The notes below the pieces were generated by a model, which searched no databases, was not told where the DNA came from, and saw nothing but the letters and a program-made list of their open reading frames with translations. Position numbers and translations under genes: made by a program. From Sulfitobacter sp. (lineage in GTDB: Bacteria; Pseudomonadota; Alphaproteobacteria; Rhodobacterales; Rhodobacteraceae), in the NCBI GenBank assembly GCA_024636395.1, contig JAGXHD010000213.1, positions 1 to 15,946 on the forward strand: a stretch of DNA of 15,946 bases, given 5' to 3'. Below, one piece after another: positions 1 to 7,027 of the stretch. Each line of letters begins with the position of its first letter. The first letter of the stretch is position 1.

Positions 1-590
1 ATACGGCGCAGTACCTCTGCCTGACCGGGCGCGCGGAAGATATCGCCCGCTTTCGGGGGCTTACCGTCCATCAGGTAACTCTTGCGCGCGGCTCCTTGCA
101 GAGTATCGGCGTCATTGCCCCAGTCGAAGGCCACGCGGGGCGCGACCGGCACGCCATTCTCGGCGTAGCGGATCGCGGAGGACAGGACCGCATCAAGCCC
201 CAGCTTGCCCACCGTCTCAGAGAGGTGGCAGAAGGCGTCGATCGCGCCGGGAATGGTCACGGCATGGGCCGACCGCAGCGGGACCGTCTTCTCGCCGGAC
301 TCGCGCAGTTGTGTGGCATCGAGCGCCGCCGGTGCGCGGCCAGAGCCGTTGAGCGCGTGGACCTTGTCACTGCCACCCTCGGACCACAGCACGAAGCAAT
401 CGCCGCCGATGCCTGTCATCTGAGGCTCGCAGATCCCCAGCACCACGGCCCCGGCAATGGCCGCATCCATGGCGTTGCCGCCACGTTCTAGCACGTCAAT
501 CGCCGCTTTAGCGCCGATGGGATGGGAGGTGGCACACATGCCGCCCGTGGCCAGAACCGGCGACCTGCCGGGAAATTGAAAATCACGCAT
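1..590 (-). CDS. gamma-glutamyltransferase family protein (N-terminal part, runs off left edge)
   Basis: The reverse strand reads from ATG at 590 as an open frame of 196 codons to the window edge. It opens MRDFQFPGRSPVLATGGMCA and then shows the hallmark start of the GGT N-terminal-nucleophile hydrolase fold: an HPxGAxAAxxVLxxGGNAMDAAIA segment (about residues 23-46) and an EPxMTGIGGDCF segment (55-66). The family makes one chain that cleaves itself before a catalytic Thr; that Thr lies beyond the window. There is no signal peptide, so a cytoplasmic location is likely, unlike classical periplasmic GGT. The substrate-binding motif FREKAP of classical GGT is replaced by GSGRAP (residues 82-87), so the substrate may not be glutathione; related oxamate or other amide hydrolases are alternatives. 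A purine-rich stretch (taggagcgagg) lies about 13-23 bases upstream of the start. The family is secure, the substrate is not. Confidence 0.88.
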   Translation of the reverse strand, partial: MRDFQFPGRSPVLATGGMCATSHPIGAKAAIDVLERGGNAMDAAIAGAVVLGICEPQMTGIGGDCFVLWSEGGSDKVHALNGSGRAPAALDATQLRESGEKTVPLRSAHAVTIPGAIDAFCHLSETVGKLGLDAVLSSAIRYAENGVPVAPRVAFDWGNDADTLQGAARKSYLMDGKPPKAGDIFRAPGQAEVLRR

Positions 591-846
591 TGGGAAAAGC
601 CTCGCTCCTACACTCTATTGTCGCGAACCTAGTGGGTTCTGACGCGGGTGCCAATGCGAATACGAAGGAGATGAGGGGAGGGTGAGTGCTCCGGCGTCGC
701 GCACTGGGTGGGGGCAATTAAACGCGACACCGGAGGAAGCTATATGCAGCTAGACCTCAGCATATGACAGGCAAGCGTGGCGGAAATGTGATCGGGCGGC
801 GGCGATGTCTGGGAAATGCCGTGACCTTATCGAGATGCGCCGCGCT
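591..846. other. intergenic region upstream of the GGT-like gene
   Basis: This 256-base stretch separates the start of the GGT-like gene from the end of the RsbW-like gene. It probably holds the promoter for the former. A short inverted repeat (GAACC 625-629, GGTTC 635-639) sits 35-50 bases upstream of the GGT start and could be an operator, but it is too short to be convincing. A seven-codon plus-strand frame (744-767, MQLDLSI) follows a good ribosome-binding match (cggagg 731-736), with no gene close behind it. I see no RNA gene or longer coding frame here. Confidence 0.4.
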
Positions 847-1293
847 TCATACCCCTACCGGCAATTGCAGGCACAGGAGATTGGACTGCCCGACGCGGGC
901 ATAGTGCACCTCGGTCGCCAGACTGTGGATCATGAACCAGCCGAATCCGCCCTCCGGCAAATCATCGAAGGCCACATCGATATTGGGCGCTTTGGACACA
1001 GGCGCTGTACCCGTGGGCATGGGCGCGCCGCGGTCTATGACCGTCAGGCGCAGGCCGAACGCGGTCTGGTGGCCGCGTATTTCGATGGTGGTGCTCTCTT
1101 TGGTCGCAGCGAGCGCGTGCTCCACCACGTTGTTGAGCGCTTCGGCCAGCACCAGCTCCACGGTTCCCGCGTCCTCGACGCTCAGCCCCAGAGGCTTTAG
1201 GCAAGCCATCGCCTTTGCCAGTCCCTCGCGGACAGCACCCTCTGCGCCGTCAAGGGAGAGCGCGAAGGGGGGAATGACGGTAGGATCAGGCAT
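847..1293 (-). CDS. RsbW/SpoIIAB-type anti-sigma factor kinase (HATPase domain)
   Basis: This 148-residue protein is a single GHKL-type ATPase domain of the serine-kinase anti-sigma family. The N-box is visible at residues 46-60 (ELVLAEALNNVVEHA, with Glu51 and Asn54/55). The G1 motif is VIDRGAPM (85-92) and the G2 motif is EGGFGWFMI (114-122). In the family, the ATPase binds a sigma factor or other target and phosphorylates a STAS-domain antagonist, which then lets go. The gene starts 24 bases after the STAS gene on the same strand, so the two form an operon in the usual antagonist-then-kinase order. No sigma factor and no PP2C phosphatase lies in the window, so the target is unknown. No clear ribosome-binding site precedes ATG 1293; translation may be coupled to the upstream gene. 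Confidence 0.9.
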   Translation of the reverse strand: MPDPTVIPPFALSLDGAEGAVREGLAKAMACLKPLGLSVEDAGTVELVLAEALNNVVEHALAATKESTTIEIRGHQTAFGLRLTVIDRGAPMPTGTAPVSKAPNIDVAFDDLPEGGFGWFMIHSLATEVHYARVGQSNLLCLQLPVGV

Positions 1294-1317
1294 CGGTATG
1301 ATCCCGGCAGGCCACTC

Positions 1318-1656
1318 TCATGATCCGAAATCTGCAAGTGCGGCTTCGACCGTGGGAAACACACCGAACACCGAATCCATCCGGGTCAGGCGAAACACCT
1401 TGTCGACAGTCGGCGTCAGCCCGGCCAGTACCAGCTTGCGCGCGGGACCGAGGCTTTTCATCGCGGCGACAATCGCGCCAAGCCCGCTTGAATCGATGAA
1501 ATTCACGTGGTTGAGGTCGAGGAGCACGGTTTCTTCCCCGCCCTCTGTCGCGTTACGCATCCGGTCCTTGAAGGCGAGCGCCACGGACGCATCGATGCGC
1601 TGTTCCTGAACGGTGATGATATGAAGGCCGGGTTCTTTCGAGCTGGTAAGTTCCAT
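1318..1656 (-). CDS. STAS-domain anti-sigma factor antagonist (RsbV/SpoIIAA-like)
   Basis: This 112-residue protein has the STAS fold, with the signature VNFIDSSGLGAIVAA at residues 51-65. The phospho-acceptor should be Ser57, by analogy with the second Ser of the DSSG motif in SpoIIAA. In the family, the unphosphorylated protein binds the RsbW-type kinase and frees that kinase's target. I chose ATG 1656 because AGGA stands seven bases upstream; the frame can be extended to a TTG at 1671 but that lacks a better site. The gene is head-to-head with the thiolase gene at 1746, so the 89 bases between them must carry both promoters. Its partner kinase follows directly downstream. Confidence 0.92.
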   Translation of the reverse strand: MELTSSKEPGLHIITVQEQRIDASVALAFKDRMRNATEGGEETVLLDLNHVNFIDSSGLGAIVAAMKSLGPARKLVLAGLTPTVDKVFRLTRMDSVFGVFPTVEAALADFGS

Positions 1657-1745
1657 GATACATTCCTGCAAAGATTGCGTGCGACTTCCTTGCTAGGCGC
1701 AATTGCCTAAGAAGATGTAAGCACTTCACAAAAAGGAGACCCGAG

Positions 1746-2918
1746 ATGCACAAAGTGGTTATTTGCGGCGCGGCGCGCACGCCGATGGGCGGATTTCAGG
1801 GCGCTTTCGCGGATATGACGGCGGCGCAGCTCGGAGGTGCGGCAATCCGTGCGGCGCTGGAGGGCGCCGGGGCTGCGGCGGTGGAGGAAGTGCTGATGGG
1901 CTGTGTGCTTCCCGCAGGGCAGGGTCAGGCGCCCGCGCGGCAGGCGGGATTCGCCGCCGGTCTGGGCGAGGATGTGCCCGCCACGACGCTCAACAAGATG
2001 TGCGGCTCGGGCATGAAGGCCGCGATGATCGGCTTTGACCAGATCGCCCTTGGCCAGACCGGCGTGTTGGTGGCGGGCGGCATGGAGAGCATGACCAACG
2101 CGCCTTACGTGTTGCCCAAGATGCGCGGCGGCGCACGGCTGGGGCACGCCGCGGTGATCGACCATATGTTCCTCGACGGGCTGGAGGATGCTTATGACAA
2201 AGGCCGCCTTATGGGCACCTTCGCGGAGGATTGCGCGGAAGAATTCCAATTCACCCGCCAGATGCAGGACGACTACGCGCTGGCCTCGCTGAGCCGTGCA
2301 CTCGGGGCACAGGAGAGCGGCGCGTTTGCCGATGAGATCGCATCGGTGCAAGTGATGTCGCGCAAAGGGACCGTATCGGTGGATGCCGACGAACAGCCCA
2401 TGACAGCCCGCCCCGACAAGATCCCCCAGCTCAAACCGGCATTCCGGGAAGGCGGCACGGTGACTGCGGCAAACTCCTCTTCAATCTCTGACGGTGCGGC
2501 CGCGCTGGTGCTTGCGTCGGAGGAAGCTGCAAAGGCGCAGGGACTTAAGATTCGCGCCCGTATTCTGGGACATGCCAGCCACGCGCAGGCGCCGGGCCTG
2601 TTCACCACCGCGCCCGTGCCAGCCGCACAAAAATTGCTGAAACAAATCGGCTGGCGCAAGGAAGACGTGGACCTTTGGGAAGTGAACGAGGCGTTTGCGG
2701 TCGTCCCGCTCGCCTTCATGCATGAAATGGGTCTCGACCACGCACGCGTGAACGTCAACGGCGGTGCTTGCGCGCTGGGCCACCCTATCGGCGCATCGGG
2801 CGCGCGGATTATGGTCACCCTGCTCAACGCGCTCGAAAAGCGTGGGCTGAAGCGCGGCGTTGCTGCCATTTGCATCGGCGGTGGCGAGGGCACGGCCATC
2901 GCGATCGAGCTGGCCTAG
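1746..2918 (+). CDS. acetyl-CoA C-acetyltransferase (thiolase)
   Basis: The 390-residue protein has the normal length for a bacterial type II thiolase, which joins or splits acyl-CoA and acetyl-CoA by a Claisen reaction. All three catalytic residues are in place: Cys86 in LNKMCGSGMKA (acyl-enzyme nucleophile), His346 in GGACALGHPIGASGARI, and Cys376 in AAICIGGGEG (proton transfer). The family motif WEVNEAFAVVPLAF is also present. An AAAGGAG box (1732-1738) sits seven bases before ATG 1746, which fixes the start. No phaB reductase, CoA transferase or other beta-oxidation gene is adjacent, so I cannot tell acetoacetyl-CoA synthesis from beta-ketothiolase use in degradation. It faces away from the STAS gene and is followed after 55 bases by the methionine sulfoxide reductase, which may be co-transcribed. 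Confidence 0.95.
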   Translation: MHKVVICGAARTPMGGFQGAFADMTAAQLGGAAIRAALEGAGAAAVEEVLMGCVLPAGQGQAPARQAGFAAGLGEDVPATTLNKMCGSGMKAAMIGFDQIALGQTGVLVAGGMESMTNAPYVLPKMRGGARLGHAAVIDHMFLDGLEDAYDKGRLMGTFAEDCAEEFQFTRQMQDDYALASLSRALGAQESGAFADEIASVQVMSRKGTVSVDADEQPMTARPDKIPQLKPAFREGGTVTAANSSSISDGAAALVLASEEAAKAQGLKIRARILGHASHAQAPGLFTTAPVPAAQKLLKQIGWRKEDVDLWEVNEAFAVVPLAFMHEMGLDHARVNVNGGACALGHPIGASGARIMVTLLNALEKRGLKRGVAAICIGGGEGTAIAIELA

Positions 2919-2973
2919 ATCGGTTCACCCTTCATTTGGCTTTTAAACTCCATCAGCGGAAGACGCGCACACC

Positions 2974-3432
2974 ATGCTTGCCGATTATGAAAACCTCGCC
3001 AAAACCATCGCCGCCCTGACCGAAGGGGAAGACGACGCCGTGTCACTCATGGCGACAGTCGCCTGCGAGGTCCATCACAGTGACGACCGCTTCGATTGGA
3101 CGGGCTTTTACCGTGTGACGGCACCCGGGCTTTTGAAGATCGGGCCTTATCAGGGCGGCCATGGTTGCCTCGTCATTCCGTTCGCGCGCGGCGTCTGCGG
3201 AGCGGCGGCGCGAACGGAGCAGGTGCAGCTTGTGCCGGACGTGGAAGCTTTCGAGGGGCATATTGCCTGCGCAAGCTCGACGCGCTCGGAACTGGTTCTG
3301 CCGGTCTTTGGCGGGCACGGACAGCTTTTGGGCGTTTTCGACATCGACAGCGACCAGCCTGATGCGTTCTCCCAGACCGATGCGGAAGCGTTGGCGGACA
3401 TTCTCGCTCACACATTTTCGGCCGTGAAATAG
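2974..3432 (+). CDS. msrC: free methionine-(R)-sulfoxide reductase (fRMsr, GAF domain)
   Basis: This 152-residue protein is a lone GAF domain with the fRMsr signature. That family (E. coli YebR/MsrC) reduces free L-methionine-R-sulfoxide to methionine in the cytoplasm using thioredoxin-type electrons. The expected motifs are present in order: FDWTGFY (40-46), KIGPYQG (55-61), IPFARGVCGAAA (68-79), FEGHIACAS (93-101), SELVLPV (105-111) and GVFDIDSD (120-127). The three family cysteines are at 65, 75 and 99. They separate this from GAF sensor domains, which lack them. The usual aspartate after the third cysteine (IACD) is replaced by alanine here. The gene lies 55 bases after the thiolase. It sits just before a cluster that should make methionine, which may be more than chance but is unproven. 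Confidence 0.92.
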   Translation: MLADYENLAKTIAALTEGEDDAVSLMATVACEVHHSDDRFDWTGFYRVTAPGLLKIGPYQGGHGCLVIPFARGVCGAAARTEQVQLVPDVEAFEGHIACASSTRSELVLPVFGGHGQLLGVFDIDSDQPDAFSQTDAEALADILAHTFSAVK

Positions 3433-3465
3433 TACTAGATTTTTTCACGAACCTCTGGCTAGGAT

Positions 3466-3494
3466 TTGGCAGGACCTTGGCGCGCATCTAAATC
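3466..3494 (+). promoter_or_regulatory. possible sigma-70 promoter for the XRE-cupin regulator
   Basis: TTGGCA (3466-3471, five of six bases match the -35 consensus) is followed after 17 bases by TAAATC (3489-3494, a weak -10 match). It sits 36 bases before ATG 3530, in the only gap large enough for a promoter here. The call rests on motif and position only. Confidence 0.35.
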
Positions 3495-3529
3495 ATGCGC
3501 GGCACCCCAATATCTTTACCGGAGGCACC

Positions 3530-4102
3530 ATGCGCCACGATCTGCCCCAAACACCCGAAACACTGGGCGCGGACCTGCGCGCCTTGCGTCGGGCCCGGGG
3601 GATAACGCTGGTCCAGCTTGCGCAGGCGCTGGGGCGGTCTGTGGGGTGGCTCAGTCAGGTAGAGCGGGATCTGTCAGATCCGTCGATCACCGATCTGCGC
3701 CAGATCGCGGCGCAATTCGATGTGCCTGTCTCGATCCTGTTCCGGCAGGCGGCGGCTCCGGCCCATGAGGCGGGACACATCGTGCGCGCGGGCACGCGGC
3801 GGCCCATCGGCTCATCCGATGCGGGATTGCTGGAAGAGCTGCTCTCCCCCGATCTGACCGATGACTTCGAGATGGTCCATTCCACATTTCTTCCCCGTAG
3901 CCGCATAAAGGACGCGGTCCAGCGGCCAACGCAAGAGGTCGGCTTTGTGATCTCGGGCACGCTCGAGATCGAGATCGACGGTACCGCCCACTCTCTGAAC
4001 GCGGGCGACAGTTTTCGCATCCGCGGGGAGCCGTTTCGCTGGGCGAACCGAACGCCTGATCCGGTTGTAGCGATTTGGGTCATTGCGCCGCCAGTCTATT
4101 GA
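3530..4102 (+). CDS. XRE-family transcriptional regulator with C-terminal cupin domain
   Basis: The 190-residue protein has an N-terminal XRE helix-turn-helix (about 11-66; recognition region SVGWLSQVERDLSDPSI) and a C-terminal cupin_2 barrel (about 117-186; EVGFVISGTLEIEID, LNAGDSFRI, PFRWAN). Regulators of this build (PuuR-like) usually bind a small metabolite in the cupin and control a neighbouring catabolic operon. The histidines that hold metal in enzymatic cupins are absent from the first cupin motif (RPTQEVGF), which suits a sensor rather than an enzyme. A GGAGG box lies six bases before ATG 3530. The gene ends 99 bases before the GFA gene on the same strand. It is the best candidate regulator of the dehydrogenase/methyltransferase operon that follows, with a methylated amine, methionine or an amino acid as possible ligand; the ligand is a guess. 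Confidence 0.9.
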   Translation: MRHDLPQTPETLGADLRALRRARGITLVQLAQALGRSVGWLSQVERDLSDPSITDLRQIAAQFDVPVSILFRQAAAPAHEAGHIVRAGTRRPIGSSDAGLLEELLSPDLTDDFEMVHSTFLPRSRIKDAVQRPTQEVGFVISGTLEIEIDGTAHSLNAGDSFRIRGEPFRWANRTPDPVVAIWVIAPPVY

Positions 4103-4201
4103 GAGAGCCATATTTTAGCACGTGCCGCGCGACCGAGGCGGAAACATAAACACTTGATGGGGCGCTGCGGGCGCTGTCAACAAGACAGAAAGGAAGCTGG
4201 G

Positions 4202-4582
4202 ATGCTCGAGGGGTCATGCTTGTGTGGTGCGATCAGATTTACGGCGCAGGGCGCGTCGCGGGATCCGGCGGCCTGCCATTGTGGTCAATGCCGCAAGCAA
4301 TCGGGTCATTACTGGGCGGCGGTGCAGGTGTTGGACGAAGCGCTGCACATCACGGGAACGCCGCGCTGGTATGCGGCGAGCCCGGCGGCAAAGCGGGGGT
4401 TCTGCCCGACCTGCGGATCATTCCTGTTCTGGAAGGGTGTGGGCGATCCTGACACCGGCATCAGCCTCGGCGCGCTTGATGGTCCCACGGGCCTGCGCCT
4501 CGCCCGCCATATTTTCATCGCCGACAAGGGCGACTACTACGAGATAGGGGATGGCCTCCCGCAAGAGCAGCAGGAGACATGA
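4202..4582 (+). CDS. GFA-family zinc protein (glutathione-dependent formaldehyde-activating enzyme-like)
   Basis: This 126-residue protein matches the GFA/Mss4-like family. Its zinc-binding cysteines appear in the standard arrangement: CLCGAIRF (Cys6, Cys8), CHCGQCRKQSG (Cys25, Cys27, Cys30) and FCPTCGSFLFW (Cys68, Cys71). The founding member (Gfa of Paracoccus) was linked to condensing formaldehyde with glutathione, though many family members have no proven activity. An AAGGAAG box lies five bases before ATG 4202, so I prefer it to the upstream in-frame ATG at 4154. The stop overlaps the start of the flavoprotein gene by four bases (ATGA, 4579-4582), which implies translational coupling. Because N-demethylation by the downstream enzymes can release formaldehyde, a detoxifying or C1-handling role is plausible here. 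Confidence 0.88.
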   Translation: MLEGSCLCGAIRFTAQGASRDPAACHCGQCRKQSGHYWAAVQVLDEALHITGTPRWYAASPAAKRGFCPTCGSFLFWKGVGDPDTGISLGALDGPTGLRLARHIFIADKGDYYEIGDGLPQEQQET

Positions 4583-7027
4583 GCGGTTTCCCTACCACCG
4601 CCCGCGTGGTGATCATTGGCGGTGGGGTTGTCGGTACCTCGACGCTCTACCACCTCGCAAAGGCGGGATGGAAAGACTGCGTGCTGTTGGAGAAAAACGA
4701 ACTGACGGCAGGCTCCACATGGCACGCTGCTGGCAACTGCCCAAATTTCTCGAGTTCTTGGGCGGTGATGAACATGCAGCGCTATGGCCTCGAGATGTAC
4801 CGCACGCTGGGCACGGATGTAGATTACCCGATGAACTACCACGTCACCGGCAGCTTGCGGTTGGCGCACTCGCGCGAGAGGATGATGGAGTTTGAGCGGG
4901 TCGCGTCGATGGGGGCCTATCAGGGGCTGGAGATGGGAATGCTCACCCCTGCTGAGATCAGAGAGTACAACCCGTTCGTGGAGGTGCAGGACTTGGAGGG
5001 CGCGCTCTGGGATCCGCTGGACGGGGATATCGACCCCGCGCAGCTGACGCAGGCGCTGGCCAAGGGCGCGCGGGAGGCGGGCGGGCGGATCGAGCGCTTT
5101 TGCCCGGTGACGGGGCTGGATCGAAACGGCGATGAATGGATCGTCAGTACCGAAAAAGGGCTACATCCGCGCGCAATACGTTGCCAATTGTGCGGGCTAC
5201 TACGCGCAGCGCGTGGGCGAGATGTTCAGGCCCTTCGGCGGGCGCAGGGTGCCGATGGTGGTGATGTCTCATCAGTATTTCCTGACCGAGCCGATAGCGG
5301 AGCTGGAAGCATGGACGAAGGAAAAGGGTCACAAGATGCCGCTCGTGCGCGACGTGGATGTTTCCTACTACCTGAGGCAGGACAAGAACGGTCTCAATCT
5401 CGGCCCCTACGAGCGAAACTGCAAGGCGCATTGGGTGACGCCTGATGATCCGATGCCCGAGGATTTCAGCTTCCAGCTTTATCCCGATGATCTGGAGCGG
5501 CTTGAGTTTTATATCGAAGATGCGATGGCGCGGGTGCCCTTGCTGGGCAAGGCGGGCGTAGGGCGCAACACAAACGGGCCCATACCATACGCCCCCGACG
5601 GGTTGCCGATGATTGGGCCGATGCCGGGGGTGAGGAATGCCTTTGAAGGGCACAGCTTCACCTTCGGGATTGCGCAGGGGGGTGGTGCGGGCAAGGTACT
5701 GGCGGAATGGATCATGCACGGGCAGACCGATCTTGACATGTGGGCGGTCGATCCGCGCCGCTATACCGGCTACGCCGACCATGATTATACGCTGGCCAAA
5801 GCGCTGGAAACCTATGGCCATGAATACGCGATGCACTTCTCGCGCCATGCCTGGCCTGCGGGGCGCGACAAGAAGCTCTCTGCGGTGGACGCGCGTGTGC
5901 GCGAACTGGGTGCGCAGATGGGTGCCTATAACGGGTGGGAACGCGCCAATTGGTTCGCCAAGCCGGGCGACGATACCTCCGAAGCAGCGACCCAGACGTG
6001 GGACCGGGCCGGGCCATGGTCAGTGCGCATCCGGGAGGAAGTCGAGGCTGTGCGAGATGGTGTGGGCGTGCTGGATCTGCCCGGTTTCTCGCGGTTCAAT
6101 CTGTCGGGTGAGGGTGCGGCGGAGTATCTGCTCGGGCTGATCGCCGGAGGACTGCCCAAAGTCGGGCGGATGAACCTTGGGTATTTCCCCGATGATCGTG
6201 GCCGCATTCTAACGGAGATGTCGATCATGCGGCATGCAGAGGATTTCTTCACGCTCATCACGGCTGCCCCGGCGCAATGGCATGACTTCGACGTGCTGAA
6301 CACGGGGCTTCCCGCGGGGCTGAGCCTTTCGGATCATACGGATGAATATTCAACCCTGATCGTCACCGGGCCGAAATCCCGCGCATTGTTCGAGGCAATG
6401 GGGACCAAGGCTGATCTGGCCTTGCCTTGGTTATCGACGCAGGCGGCGACGGTGGCGGGGATCAACTGCGCGCTCGCGCGGGTATCCTTTGCCGGAGAGC
6501 TGGGCTGGGAAATCCACGCGGCGCTTGCGGACATTTCGAAACTATACGATGCCGTATTGGGAGCTGGTGCCGTACCATTTGGAATGTTCGCGCTCAACGC
6601 GATGAGGATCGAAAAAGGCTACCGCACGTGGAAGGGGGATCTTTCGACCGATTACACCTTGCTGGAAGCTGGACTGGATCGTTGGGTGAAGCTCGATAAG
6701 GTGCAGGATTTCCCCGGTAAAGCGGCGCTTGCGGCGCAGCGGCGGGAGGGCGTGGGCAAACGCTTTGTGACCATGACCGTCGAGGCGGGCGAACAGGACG
6801 CGCCTTACATGTCGACCGTCTATCACGACGGCACAGTCGTTGGCGAGACGACCAGCGGCGACTGGGGCTACCGCGTGGGCAGCTCCATAGCGCTGGGTAC
6901 CATCCGTGCCGATCTGGCGGTGGAAGGAACACAGCTGGACATCAACATTTTCGGACGTATGTGCAGGGCGACTGTTCACGCGGATCGCCCCCTGTGGGAT
7001 CCCGAAAATGAAAGACTGAAAGCATGA
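4579..7027 (+). CDS. dimethylglycine/sarcosine dehydrogenase-type FAD-GcvT fusion protein, split by an apparent frameshift
   Basis: Read across one frameshift, this is an 815-residue protein, almost the same length as its paralogue at 7939. The order is a DAO-type FAD domain (VVIIGGGVVGTSTLYHL at 10-26), an FAO_M linker, a GCV_T folate domain and a GCV_T C-terminal domain. His49 in GSTWHAAG matches the residue that carries FAD covalently in mammalian DMGDH. Such enzymes oxidise N-methyl groups of dimethylglycine or sarcosine, pass electrons to an electron-transfer flavoprotein and load C1 units on tetrahydrofolate. The first part is in frame from 4579 and would end at 5445. The rest, through the NCAGYYA motif to the end, is open in the next frame (5132-7027). 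The switch falls at the A5G3 run 5153-5160; dropping one base restores the family sequence. If the lesion is real, neither piece would have both FAD and folate domains whole. It overlaps GFA and the methyltransferase gene by four bases each. Confidence 0.88.
5153..5160 (+). other. apparent one-base insertion site in the first FAD/GcvT gene
   Basis: The run AAAAAGGG is where similarity to the family passes from one frame to the next. Before it, the reading WIVSTEKG is in the upstream frame; after it, YIRAQYVANCAGYYA is in the frame one base later. Removing one A or one G gives a continuous reading. A five-A run next to three Gs is a typical spot for a homopolymer miscall or a slippage mutation. 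Confidence 0.85.

Noticed and set aside
932..1609. 225-codon plus-strand open frame
   Set aside because: It lies opposite the RsbW-like and STAS genes, whose motifs are complete. Its product is low-complexity Ser/Ala/Arg-rich sequence, typical of an antisense shadow in GC-rich DNA.
5153..5160. Programmed -1 ribosomal frameshift at AAAAAGG
   Set aside because: The A-rich run recalls dnaX-type slippery sites, but the frame change needed is +1, not -1, and I see no clear stimulatory hairpin just after it.
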